In this document: positions 8,263-15,636 of the stretch, piece after piece
Layout: each line of letters begins with the position of its first letter
Numbering within the stretch: the first letter of the stretch is position 1
Origin: Pseudomonadota bacterium
Lineage (GTDB): Bacteria; Bdellovibrionota; JAFGOL01
Reading direction: 5' to 3'
Length of the DNA: 15,932 nt
Assembly (NCBI GenBank): GCA_026390535.1
Contig: JAPLFT010000208.1
Span: 1-15,932, forward strand
Made by a program: the position numbers and the translations under genes
The notes under the pieces: model-generated
What the model was told of the DNA's origin: nothing
Seen by the model: the letters and a program-made list of their open reading frames with translations, nothing else
Database searches by the model: none

Positions 8263-8976
8263 ATGAAAAAACAGCTTTTACTAGTCAGCAGTTCGCGTTG
8301 CAAAAACGGCGGATATTTTGAACATTGTTCAAATGCTATAAAGGAATTTTTTGGACCAATGACCGGGAATGATAAAGTTGCTTTTGTTCCGTATGCACTT
8401 AAAGATCACGATGGCTATACCTCTGTAGTATCGAAGGCATTTTTAGATATGGGATACAAGATAGAATCTGTGCATACACATAAAAGCCCAAAAGATTTTA
8501 TAGTAGATCCGTCAGTAAAGGCCATTTTTGTTGGTGGCGGTAATACTTTTAGACTTCTGAATGAACTTCACAAGAAAGGTATTCTCGAGACTATTAGGGC
8601 CAAAATACAAAATGACGGTATTAAATACATGGGAAGCAGCTCCGGAAGTAATATAGCCTGTCCGACTATAATGACCACTAATGATATGCCTATAGTTATG
8701 CCTCCTAATTTTAATGCTCTGGGATTTGTTGATTTCCAGATCAATCCTCATTTTATTCCAGGGAGTTTAATGCCCGGACATATGGGAGAAACAAGAGAAA
8801 CCAGGATCAAGGAGTATCACGAGGAGAACAATACTCCTGTTATCGGATTAACTGAGGCTAACTGGATAACTGTGAACGGTGATAAGACTATATTACACGG
8901 TGAACGAGATTCCTTCATATTTGAAAAAGGCAAAGAAGTCAGGATGTGGCGACCAGAAACTGAATTAGTTCTTTAG
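8263..8976 (+). CDS. pepE: Peptidase E-like dipeptidase (family S51)
   Basis: A 237-aa cytoplasmic serine peptidase resembling alpha-aspartyl dipeptidase PepE, which cleaves N-terminal Asp dipeptides. The family fold is visible: LLVSSSR start, VAFVPYA (39-45), IFVGGGNTFRLLNEL (88-102), nucleophile elbow GSSSGSN (124-130) with Ser126 as the expected nucleophile, TTNDMPI with Asp141, and INPHF with His163. Together these match the PepE Ser-His-Asp triad. Length fits PepE (about 230 aa). GGGGA lies about 8 nt before the ATG; the gene follows the amidohydrolase after 51 nt and may share its transcript. Its TAG stop overlaps the stop of the convergent sigma factor gene by 4 nt. A cyanophycinase-like role is a less likely alternative because the length and motifs fit PepE. 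Confidence 0.87.
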   Translation: MKKQLLLVSSSRCKNGGYFEHCSNAIKEFFGPMTGNDKVAFVPYALKDHDGYTSVVSKAFLDMGYKIESVHTHKSPKDFIVDPSVKAIFVGGGNTFRLLNELHKKGILETIRAKIQNDGIKYMGSSSGSNIACPTIMTTNDMPIVMPPNFNALGFVDFQINPHFIPGSLMPGHMGETRETRIKEYHEENNTPVIGLTEANWITVNGDKTILHGERDSFIFEKGKEVRMWRPETELVL

Positions 8977-9887
8977 GACTCAAACTCAGATAGTTCTTCT
9001 TTCATCCTCTTGATTATTCTTTCTTCAAGTTGACGCGTGCGCTCTTTGGATATTCCGAACCTGTCGGCTATTTCTTGTAGAGTAAAGGGTGTATCACTTA
9101 GGAGCCTATCACGTAGAATGACTTTTTCTTTGTCGTTCAGGGTCTTTGCGATCTCTTTGAGCTTTTCCCTTAACCGGATAGCTTGCTCTTTTTCTTCAAC
9201 GAGTTCATCAGGGCGCATGGAATTATCCTGATATACAGATTCAAATGTTTTTCCATCCTCACCATATTCATCTATTGGTTGGTCAAAAGATACCTCTGAA
9301 TTACCCATAAGGCGAGTTGTCATCTCCAGTATATCTTTTTCGGATACATCCAGTTCTTTACTCAAGGTTTCCGGTAATGCAAGCCGTCCCTGATTTTCCA
9401 ATCGGCGTTGTTCCTGCATCAGATTATAAAAAAGACGTTTCTGTGCTTGGGTAGTGCCTATTTTTACGAGCCTGAAATTATCTATAAGAAATTTTAATAT
9501 ATACGACCGTATCCACCACGATGAATAATAAGATATCTTTGCCCCGCGGTTAGGGTCGTACATGCTTATCGCCTTCATGAGGCCGATGTTGCCTTCCTGT
9601 ATCAGATCCATAATATTCTGGTACGTGTTCCTGTATTCAAACGCTATTTTTACGACTAAACGCAGATTTGCCATTACCAGGATCTTTGCGGCCTTTACAT
9701 CACCCTCCAGCATCCTCTTTACGACTTTTTCCTCTTCCTCTTTGGAAAGAACGGGGTATTTGGATATTTCTGTTATATACGCTCTAAGAGAGTCTCTTAC
9801 CCGGGGTATGTGCTTATCCGTTACCACTGATGGTACGGATATTTTGCTGTTTGATATGTCCGGTTGACCTTTTGGCCTTCTCTTCAT
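8973..9887 (-). CDS. rpoH: RNA polymerase sigma-70 family factor, sigma-32 (RpoH)-like
   Basis: A group 2/3 sigma factor of about 304 aa that directs RNA polymerase to a subset of promoters, perhaps stress genes. Region 1.2 is SLRAYITEISKYPVLSKEEEE. Region 2 is NLRLVVKIAFEYR, then MDLIQEGNIGLMKAISMYDPNRG, then SYYSSWWIRSYILKFLIDN (the -10 reading part). RLVKIGTTQAQKRLFYNL is characteristic of sigma-32-type proteins. Region 4 is LNDKEKVILRDRLLSDTPFTLQEIADRFGISKERTRQLEERIIKRM with the helix-turn-helix that reads the -35. The frame stays open to 10148, but the upstream 87 codons are Ser-rich and antisense to a better plus-strand gene, so I take the ATG at 9887 (MKRRPKGQPD). No clear ribosome binding site is seen. 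Regulon is unknown; group is inferred from region 2.4/3 similarity to RpoH. Confidence 0.85.
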   Translation of the reverse strand: MKRRPKGQPDISNSKISVPSVVTDKHIPRVRDSLRAYITEISKYPVLSKEEEEKVVKRMLEGDVKAAKILVMANLRLVVKIAFEYRNTYQNIMDLIQEGNIGLMKAISMYDPNRGAKISYYSSWWIRSYILKFLIDNFRLVKIGTTQAQKRLFYNLMQEQRRLENQGRLALPETLSKELDVSEKDILEMTTRLMGNSEVSFDQPIDEYGEDGKTFESVYQDNSMRPDELVEEKEQAIRLREKLKEIAKTLNDKEKVILRDRLLSDTPFTLQEIADRFGISKERTRQLEERIIKRMKEELSEFES

Positions 9888-9912
9888 AATATACGTATTT
9901 ATAGGATTAACT

Positions 9913-10332
9913 ATGGTCGGTAAAGCAAAAAAAATCAAAGAAAAAATCTGGCTTGATGACGAGGAAAAGTTTGACAGGCTGGTCTCTCTACTCAAGCTTG
10001 AAATAGATAGGATACTATTTGACGTTGAGTTCAGAAAAGATATGTTGTTCAGATTGTGGTCAAAGGAGAGAACAAGAGAACCTCTTTTAAGAGCCTTGCA
10101 TAGCAGGTTTTTTGATTTGAACTTTGATAGCCTTATGCTTTTGCCCACGCCTCTTTTAAAGGAAGTGGATTCATTCTACAGAACACTTGATGAACTGATA
10201 TTCTATGTTTCGTATACGGAAGATATGCCTCATACCATGAAGACAAACTTTGATATGCATATCAAAGAACTCAAGACCAAATCCAAAGAAGTTATGGCAA
10301 AACTTAATACTTATATCCCGATTGGTGTTTAA
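9913..10332 (+). CDS. Conserved-looking hypothetical protein, all-helical, 139 aa
   Basis: I do not recognise this family. The product is 139 aa, soluble, charged and predicted mostly helical, with a basic start (MVGKAKKIKEKIW), an acidic/aromatic first helix (LDDEEKFDRLVSLLKLEIDR) and later helices (LLKEVDSFYRTLDELIFYVSY, HIKELKTKSKEVMAKL). There is no signal peptide, membrane segment or cysteine. It starts 25 nt from the divergent sigma-factor gene and a short AGGA lies about 7 nt before the ATG. Its normal amino-acid composition, against a Ser-rich antisense reading, supports it as the real gene here. It ends 23 nt before the convergent lgt copy. A partner or regulator of the sigma factor is possible by position only. 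Confidence 0.6.
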   Translation: MVGKAKKIKEKIWLDDEEKFDRLVSLLKLEIDRILFDVEFRKDMLFRLWSKERTREPLLRALHSRFFDLNFDSLMLLPTPLLKEVDSFYRTLDELIFYVSYTEDMPHTMKTNFDMHIKELKTKSKEVMAKLNTYIPIGV

Positions 10333-10355
10333 GCGGACTTAGAAAAAATTTAAAA

Positions 10356-11168
10356 TTATTTTATCTTCGACGGGGATTTGTAGAATATAAGCATGTAAAG
10401 TGCAAAAAGAACTATCGGTATTGATATAGCCTGAGATGTTGAAAGATATCCGGATATGAAAAAACCTCTGTCTATATCGTCGCCTCTATAGATTTCTGCG
10501 ATGCTTCTGCATACTCCATAGAGGACAAGAAAAAGCCATGTTGCCTGTCCGTCGTGTTTTTGGAATTTTTTCCTGAATATCATGAGTCCTGCAAATATCA
10601 GCAGATTGTATATTACCTCTATTAACTGAGCGGGATATACATAATGATCTGTAGGTCCGATACTGCCTACGTCGGAAGGAAATTTCATCGCATACCACGG
10701 TGCAAGAGCGGCCGTTGTTATGACGTTACCCGTAGAGTCCAGTACAGCTTTTCCGTAACAGCATCCTGCGCAAAAACATCCCATCCTCCCGATTCCCAGT
10801 CCCAAGGGCACAGAAACAAATAATACGTCCAGTGTTTTGAGCATCGGCATTTTATATATTCTTATAAAGATTATCCAGGATATCATTGCAAGGATTATTG
10901 CCCCATAAATGGTGAGCCCACCCTGACTTATTAACAGGATATCAATCGGGTGTTTTAAAAAATATTCATAATTCTGTATCTCATAAAGGAGTCTTCCGCC
11001 TATTAATCCGAATACTACACCGACTATGCATAGACGTGTCAGATATTTTTCTTTTAATCCGCTCTGTATGCCTAATTTTGTTGCAACATAAATTGATGCA
11101 ACAATCGCTACGCCTGCAAAGAATCCGTATGCGTGGATATAACTTATTCCGAATATACTTGGATACAT
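10356..11168 (-). CDS. Second, divergent Lgt-like prolipoprotein diacylglyceryl transferase
   Basis: A 270-aa Lgt-family membrane protein, the downstream member of a tandem pair, starting 6 nt after the stop of the first copy. Lgt moves diacylglycerol from phosphatidylglycerol to the lipobox cysteine of prolipoproteins. Retained here: the essential-type Arg in GRMGCFCAGCCYG (Arg128), and Arg221, Glu225 and RGD (228-230) in RSIAEIYRGDDIDRG. Differences from the sister: YGG became YGA (88-90), the HPTQLY motif reads YPAQLIE (178-184), and there is an insertion of about 15 residues after the GCCYG loop (NVITTAALAPWYAMKFP). Several membrane segments are evident. It may be a second Lgt with altered preference or a neofunctionalised paralogue. 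No clear ribosome binding site is evident; coupling to the upstream copy is likely. Confidence 0.85.
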   Translation of the reverse strand: MYPSIFGISYIHAYGFFAGVAIVASIYVATKLGIQSGLKEKYLTRLCIVGVVFGLIGGRLLYEIQNYEYFLKHPIDILLISQGGLTIYGAIILAMISWIIFIRIYKMPMLKTLDVLFVSVPLGLGIGRMGCFCAGCCYGKAVLDSTGNVITTAALAPWYAMKFPSDVGSIGPTDHYVYPAQLIEVIYNLLIFAGLMIFRKKFQKHDGQATWLFLVLYGVCRSIAEIYRGDDIDRGFFISGYLSTSQAISIPIVLFALYMLIFYKSPSKIK

Positions 11169-11174
11169 ATAACC

Positions 11175-11957
11175 TTACTTATTCGCCTTTTTCATTTTTA
11201 TATGTCTTATAATATAAATTGTTACGCATGAAATGAATATAACAATACTTATTCCCTGACTCGTAGTTATGACACCCTCTATTATATATCCCCTGATAGT
11301 GTCGCCTCTGAATATCTCTATTACTGATCTTCCTATTGGATATAATATTCCGTACATCAATAAACTTTGGCCGATGAACTTTTTTCTCCATGCTGTTCTA
11401 TATACGATTATGAATGTAAGAAGGTTCCATATCATCTGATAAAGTTGTGTAGGATGCAGAGGAATGCCCAATGGCCTTGTTACACTTAGGGGATTGGTTA
11501 TAGTTATTCCCCATGGAAGATCCGTCGGTATGCCGTGACAGCATCCCGCAAGGAAACAACCCATCCTTCCAAAAACTTCTCCAAGCGCGACATAGGGAAT
11601 CAAAAAATCAAATAAGTAGAGAGGAGATATTTTATTTCTTCTGGCAAATCTCCATGTAACGGCTATCGCGAGTATTAATCCGCCGTAAAAAGTTACTCCG
11701 CCGTCCCAGAGTTTAAAAACATCCAGGGGATGCTCCCAAAAATATGACGGCCTTTCAACAAATACATGGAACAGTCTTGCTCCGATAGCCCCGGAAAGTA
11801 TTATAAGAGGGAACAGGTCCGTAAGTTTTTCTGCCGGGATATTAAAGTGTTTTGCATCTCTCTGGGCAAGATACATGCAGACTATAAAACCCGTAGCCAG
11901 CATAAATCCATAACCGTAGATCGGAATAGGGCCTATATGACATAAAATAGGGTACAT
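11175..11957 (-). CDS. lgt: Prolipoprotein diacylglyceryl transferase
   Basis: A 260-aa inner-membrane Lgt, the first step of bacterial lipoprotein maturation (lipobox cysteine diacylglycerylation). Family features: IGPIPIYGYGFMLATGF at the N-terminus, WDGGVTFYGGLI (84-95), the Lgt signature region GEVFGRMGCFLAGCCHG (126-142) with Arg131, HPTQLYQMIWN (168-178), and the C-terminal GRSVIEIFRGDTIRG with Arg210, Glu214 and RGD (217-219). It is the GCFLAGCC subtype instead of the E. coli GNFxN type, a variant common in many non-enterobacterial phyla as far as I recall. About seven hydrophobic segments are seen. It is closer to typical Lgt than the paralogue directly downstream. It is divergent from asnS across 68 bp that must hold both promoters. 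Confidence 0.92.
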   Translation of the reverse strand: MYPILCHIGPIPIYGYGFMLATGFIVCMYLAQRDAKHFNIPAEKLTDLFPLIILSGAIGARLFHVFVERPSYFWEHPLDVFKLWDGGVTFYGGLILAIAVTWRFARRNKISPLYLFDFLIPYVALGEVFGRMGCFLAGCCHGIPTDLPWGITITNPLSVTRPLGIPLHPTQLYQMIWNLLTFIIVYRTAWRKKFIGQSLLMYGILYPIGRSVIEIFRGDTIRGYIIEGVITTSQGISIVIFISCVTIYIIRHIKMKKANK

Positions 11958-12025
11958 TTTATCCTCTGCCTGGTGTATAACATAGTATTATTGTTGTATC
12001 AAATTAAAGACGGAGGATATTTGTA

Positions 12026-13318
12026 ATGAGTTGGGTCTCTATTAAAGATCTTAAAAAACACATAGGGGAAGAAGTCCTAATAAAAGGCTGGGTCTACAAT
12101 ACAAGGGCGAGCAGCAAGAATATAAAGTTCCTTATTCTTAGGGACGGATCAGGTCTTTTACAGTGTGTTCTATTTAAGGGAGAAACACCTGAGGAATTCA
12201 TAAACAGGTTTGATGAACTTACACAGGAAACCTCTGTAGAAGTTACAGGTCTTATAAAAGAGGATGCACGAGCGGTCGGCGGTGTTGAAATGGCCGTAAG
12301 GTCCGTTAAGATAATTGGTATAAGCACGGATTATCCTATAACACCAAAGGAACATGGGACACCATTCCTGATGGAAAACCGTCACCTTTGGCTCCGTTCC
12401 AAAAAACAGCACGCGATAATGAGGGTTCGTGCAAGAGCTACAAAGGCGATGCGGGATTACCTGGATGACAGGGGCTTTATATGCATGGAAAGCCCGATAC
12501 TGAGCGCAAACTCCTGTGAGGGAACTACAACACTTTTTTCCTGTGATTATTTTGGAGAGCAGGCATATCTTTCTCAGAGCGGACAACTCTACGCTGAGGC
12601 TAGTGCCCTTGCGCATGGTAAGGTATATACCTTCGGTCCTACTTTTAGAGCGGAAAAATCAAAGACCAGGCGTCATCTTACAGAGTTCTGGATGCTGGAA
12701 CCCGAAATGGCTTTTTATGACCTGGACATGAACATGGATCTTATAGAGGATTTTATAGAACACGTCGTTAGGGTCGTTGTAGTTGATTGTAAGAATGAAC
12801 TTGAAACACTGGAAAGGGATGTATCCAAACTTGAATGTGTTTGCAAACCGTTCCCGAGGATAAGTTACAAGGAAGCCTCCGATGTATTGCTAAAGGAGAC
12901 GGATGATTTTGAAGAGGGTGGGGATTTTGGCGGTGGACACGAAACAATACTCTCAGAAAAATACGGCAAACCCGTTTTTGTTTACGATTTTCCAAAAGAG
13001 ATAAAGGCGTTCTACTTTAAACGCAGTGCTGATCCAAAATATGTTAGAGGCTGTGACCTTTTGGCCCCAGAGGGCTTTGGAGAGATAGTCGGCGGCGGAC
13101 AGAGAGAAGACAATTATGATGAGTTATTGAAAAGACTCCATGAATATGAATTGAACGAGGCTGATTATAAGTGGTATCTTGATCTCAGAAAATACGGTTC
13201 CATTCCTCATTCAGGTTTTGGGATAGGAATAGAGAGGACCGTAGGATGGATATGCGGAGTTCCTCATTTAAGAGAAACAATCCCGTTCCCAAGGATGCTT
13301 AATAATTTAAGACCGTAG
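12026..13318 (+). CDS. asnS: Asparaginyl-tRNA synthetase
   Basis: A class II aminoacyl-tRNA synthetase charging tRNA-Asn, 430 aa. The N-terminal OB fold anticodon domain is VLIKGWVYNTRASSKNIKFL...LRDGSG. A long family insert with HLWLRSKKQHAIMRVR starts the catalytic domain. Motif 2 is visible as GPTFRAEKSKTRRHLTEFW and motif 3 as GIGIERTVGWICGVPHLRE. The EGTTTLF and AYLSQSGQLYAEA stretches are typical of AsnRS and distinguish it from AspRS. GGAGG at about 12011-12015 lies about 10 nt before the ATG. Having asnS means Asn-tRNA is made directly. It is followed by rimO on the same strand after about 110 bp without a clear terminator. Confidence 0.95.
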   Translation: MSWVSIKDLKKHIGEEVLIKGWVYNTRASSKNIKFLILRDGSGLLQCVLFKGETPEEFINRFDELTQETSVEVTGLIKEDARAVGGVEMAVRSVKIIGISTDYPITPKEHGTPFLMENRHLWLRSKKQHAIMRVRARATKAMRDYLDDRGFICMESPILSANSCEGTTTLFSCDYFGEQAYLSQSGQLYAEASALAHGKVYTFGPTFRAEKSKTRRHLTEFWMLEPEMAFYDLDMNMDLIEDFIEHVVRVVVVDCKNELETLERDVSKLECVCKPFPRISYKEASDVLLKETDDFEEGGDFGGGHETILSEKYGKPVFVYDFPKEIKAFYFKRSADPKYVRGCDLLAPEGFGEIVGGGQREDNYDELLKRLHEYELNEADYKWYLDLRKYGSIPHSGFGIGIERTVGWICGVPHLRETIPFPRMLNNLRP

Positions 13319-13429
13319 TTTAACTTACTGTTTTTATTATATATTTGTAGTAAAAATCATTTTTAATAATATTGCTGTAAAAATAATCCAGATAATGTAA
13401 AAGCCTTACATCATGAAGGTGAAGTTGCA

Positions 13430-14689
13430 TTGGCCTCTTTTATCAGGAATGGTTTTAAATACACTGAAGATCCAAAACAGGCAGAAGTAATATTGGTTAA
13501 TACCTGTGGATTCATAGATGAGGCAAAAGAAGAAAGTATTTCGACTACACTTTCCTGTGCCGATTATAAAAAGAATGGAAAATGTAAGGCACTGATAATG
13601 ACGGGATGCCTTTCTCAAAGGTACAGCGACGAATTAAAAAAAGAGATACCGGAGATAGATGTTTTCCTGGGAGTGAGCACATATCCAAAGGCGTACGAGG
13701 TCTATAAGGATTTTATAGAGAAGAAAAAAAAGATAAACCTTATAGAAAAACCCGGTTTTATATATTCGGATCCCGACTATATATCTACGATACAAAAAAG
13801 CGGTTACATGCCGGAAACATTTTCTTACAGCGCGTATGTAAAGGTAGCGGAAGGGTGTAAGAGCAGATGCACTTATTGTTCTATCCCTTCAATAAGAGGG
13901 GACCTGATCACAAGATCACACGAAAGTATAATAGATGAAATAAGAGTCCTTGTTAAAAATGGAATTAAAGAAATTGTCCTCATAGCTCAGGACCTGACGG
14001 CCGATACTATAGAACTTAAAGCCCTTTTAAAAAGAATAGGAAAAATGCCAAAACTTCAAAGACCCACCTGGGTCAGGCTTATGTACTGTAACCCCTGGGG
14101 GGTGGATGATGAGCTTATAACCATTATAAAGAATGAAGAATGGATAACTAACTATATTGATATGCCGATCCAACATATAAGTAACGGGGTACTTAAAAGG
14201 ATGGGGCGTAAAGGGGATTCCTCCCTTATCAGGGGGCTGGTTTCCAGGATAAAGGAAAGTAATATAGTTTTAAGGAGCACAGTCCTTGTGGGTTTTCCTG
14301 GTGAAACAGCAAAGGATTTTGAGGAGTTAAAAACGTTTATATCAGAGGGGTGGTTTGACTGGTTGGGGCTTTTTGTCTTTTCCCAGCAGGAGGGGACACC
14401 GGCTCTGAGCATGCCGGATAAGATATCAGCAGATCTTGCGATAGACCGTAGAAATGAACTTGACAGGATACAATTTGAGGTTACAACTGCCTTAAATGAG
14501 AGATACGTTGACAGTATCTTCCCTGTTCTTATAAACTGTAAGGTGGACGGGGCGACAGAAGGAAGGATTTTTTCACAGGCGCCGGTAATAGACGGTGTTG
14601 TAAGATTTGAAGGAGAGGCAAAAGGACCGTTTGTTGACGTAAAGATAGAGCAGGTTAATGGTTTTGATTTAATTGGAAAAATTTTTTAA
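13430..14689 (+). CDS. rimO: Ribosomal protein S12 methylthiotransferase RimO, N-terminus uncertain
   Basis: A radical SAM methylthiotransferase that methylthiolates Asp of ribosomal protein S12, 419 aa from the TTG at 13430. The MTTase N-domain has NTCGFIDEAKEESI (Cys26) and TGCLSQRY (Cys60). The radical SAM core has EGCKSRCTYCSIPSIRG with Cys143, 147 and 150. IAQDLTAD, IDMPIQH and LVGFPGE also fit, and a TRAM-like domain closes the protein. RimO normally starts 30-40 residues earlier with a first cluster cysteine in a GCxKN motif. Here upstream codons in the same frame from 13370 read CCKNNPDN...GEVALASF, but a stop lies just before and no ATG, GTG or TTG occurs until 13430. AAGGTG ends 8 nt before that TTG. 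Either the short form is real or a frameshift or assembly error hides the true start. Confidence 0.85.
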   Translation: MASFIRNGFKYTEDPKQAEVILVNTCGFIDEAKEESISTTLSCADYKKNGKCKALIMTGCLSQRYSDELKKEIPEIDVFLGVSTYPKAYEVYKDFIEKKKKINLIEKPGFIYSDPDYISTIQKSGYMPETFSYSAYVKVAEGCKSRCTYCSIPSIRGDLITRSHESIIDEIRVLVKNGIKEIVLIAQDLTADTIELKALLKRIGKMPKLQRPTWVRLMYCNPWGVDDELITIIKNEEWITNYIDMPIQHISNGVLKRMGRKGDSSLIRGLVSRIKESNIVLRSTVLVGFPGETAKDFEELKTFISEGWFDWLGLFVFSQQEGTPALSMPDKISADLAIDRRNELDRIQFEVTTALNERYVDSIFPVLINCKVDGATEGRIFSQAPVIDGVVRFEGEAKGPFVDVKIEQVNGFDLIGKIF

Positions 14690-14701
14690 GGAGATAGAAA
14701 A

Positions 14702-15358
14702 ATGGCTAAAAAGAAAGTAAAAAAACCGGCAAAAAAAGCCGCTAAAAAACCAGTTAAAAAATCAGCTGCAAAAAAACCTGCAGCAAAAAAGAAAGTAAAA
14801 AAACCGGCAAAAAAAGCCGCTCCAAAAAAGATTACAATTAAAAAACCAGTTATTAAAAAACCGATAAAGAAACTTGCTGTAAAAAAAGTTACACCAAAAA
14901 AGGTGGAACCTAAAAAAGCAGAAATTAAGAAAATCGAGACAAAGAAGACTACACCCGTAAAAAATACATTAAAGACAATAATTACCCAAGAAAAGATTAA
15001 GAAACCTCTGGTAGAAGCACCGGAGTCAAAGAAGAAAATATCCGACGATGAAACGATACCTACGATAGATGATTTTGTGGAGGAGAGGAGTTTTAAAAAA
15101 GAGCCATCCATACTTCTTGATGAGGATGAAGCGCTGGACGATGCAGATTTTATGGATGAGGATGATGAGGATGATATGCCCAGAATAGGCGGAAAAGCCG
15201 AGGCTGAGGAGTATGAGGAATATACTATAGAAGATGATCAGGGCTGGATAGAGGATGAGGAAGAGGTAGAGAAGGAAGACACTGAAGAAGAAAAGACCGA
15301 TGAAGAAGAAGCGGGCTCTGATGATGAAGATCCTTATAGAAGAGGCGGCTTCTACTGA
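14702..15358 (+). CDS. Lysine/alanine/proline-rich histone H1-like protein with acidic C-terminal tail
   Basis: A 218-aa low-complexity protein. Residues 1 to about 110 are strongly basic with KKPAKKAAKK / KKPAAKK-type repeats as in eukaryotic histone H1 tails and bacterial H1-like proteins (AlgP/Hc1-like). Residues about 111-205 are very acidic (runs of D and E) and the end is DPYRRGGFY. Such basic domains usually bind DNA or RNA; the acidic half could mask or tune that binding, which is inference. It starts 12 nt after rimO with GGAG upstream, so it is likely co-transcribed. A 36-nt perfect direct repeat (14708-14743 and 14786-14821, 78 bp apart) shows a recent 26-codon duplication. No membrane or catalytic motif is seen. 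Confidence 0.75.
   Translation: MAKKKVKKPAKKAAKKPVKKSAAKKPAAKKKVKKPAKKAAPKKITIKKPVIKKPIKKLAVKKVTPKKVEPKKAEIKKIETKKTTPVKNTLKTIITQEKIKKPLVEAPESKKKISDDETIPTIDDFVEERSFKKEPSILLDEDEALDDADFMDEDDEDDMPRIGGKAEAEEYEEYTIEDDQGWIEDEEEVEKEDTEEEKTDEEEAGSDDEDPYRRGGFY
14708..14821 (+). repeat. Intragenic 36-nt direct repeat, 78-bp period
   Basis: Positions 14708-14743 and 14786-14821 are identical over 36 nt and both encode a KKKVKKPAKKAA-type block. The offset of 78 bp is a whole number of codons (26), so unit number can change without breaking the frame of the H1-like gene. The intervening sequence is a diverged Lys/Ala/Pro block of the same style. Confidence 0.9.
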
Positions 15359-15403
15359 TTCCGAACCGTATCCGATAAAATTTTATAATCTGTTTCAATA
15401 ATC

Positions 15404-15634
15404 TGTATACAAATAAATAATTATGTCGGATGTCTCCGTATCCTTTGCATGTCTAATTGCCGTCGTTCATTATACTCATTGTTGAAATACCGTATTTGTT
15501 ATGGATTTATGAATTCTTGCTGCCGCGTAATTCCTAAATCCTATAAATACTAGTATTTCAACTTCTTCGTACAATGAACTCCTTGGCATTTAAGCGGAAC
15601 GGAGACATCCGACATAATTATTTATTTATGTACA
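15404..15634. repeat. Long imperfect palindrome, MITE-like element
   Basis: The segment folds on itself as one hairpin of about 230 nt. The outer arms 15411-15439 and 15599-15627 are perfectly complementary over 29 nt. Pairing resumes outward at 15404-15409 with 15629-15634, with one mismatch between and one T:G wobble pair. Inside, a poorly matched stretch (15440-15464 against 15580-15598) is followed by more pairing: GTTCATT (15465) with AATGAAC (15573), GTTGAAATAC (15481) with GTATTTCAAC (15553), GGATTT (15503) with AAATCC (15536), GAATT (15511) with AATTC (15529). The loop is 13 nt at 15516-15528. TA flanks both ends (15408-15409 and 15631-15632), as for elements duplicating TA. It holds no reading frame of note and separates two convergent genes. 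The palindrome is certain; the MITE reading is inference. Confidence 0.85.
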
Positions 15635-15636
15635 AA

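Noticed and set aside
9888..10148. An upstream in-frame extension of the sigma factor (87 codons)
   Set aside because: It is Ser-rich low-quality sequence, lacks sigma motifs, and lies antisense to a better reading frame on the plus strand at 9913-10332.
13413..13448. An ATG reading MKVKLHW as a possible rimO start
   Set aside because: It is out of frame with the RimO motifs and would need a frameshift after an unrelated short peptide; the similarity to a RimO start is probably chance.
14686..15111. A minus-strand Phe/Gly-rich frame resembling a hydrophobic protein
   Set aside because: It is the antisense of the lysine-rich gene; AAA/GCC codons read backwards give Phe and Gly.
15404..15634. 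An integron attC site or CRISPR-like repeat
   Set aside because: There is one palindrome, no paired R'/R'' core sites with integron cassettes, and no regularly spaced repeats.
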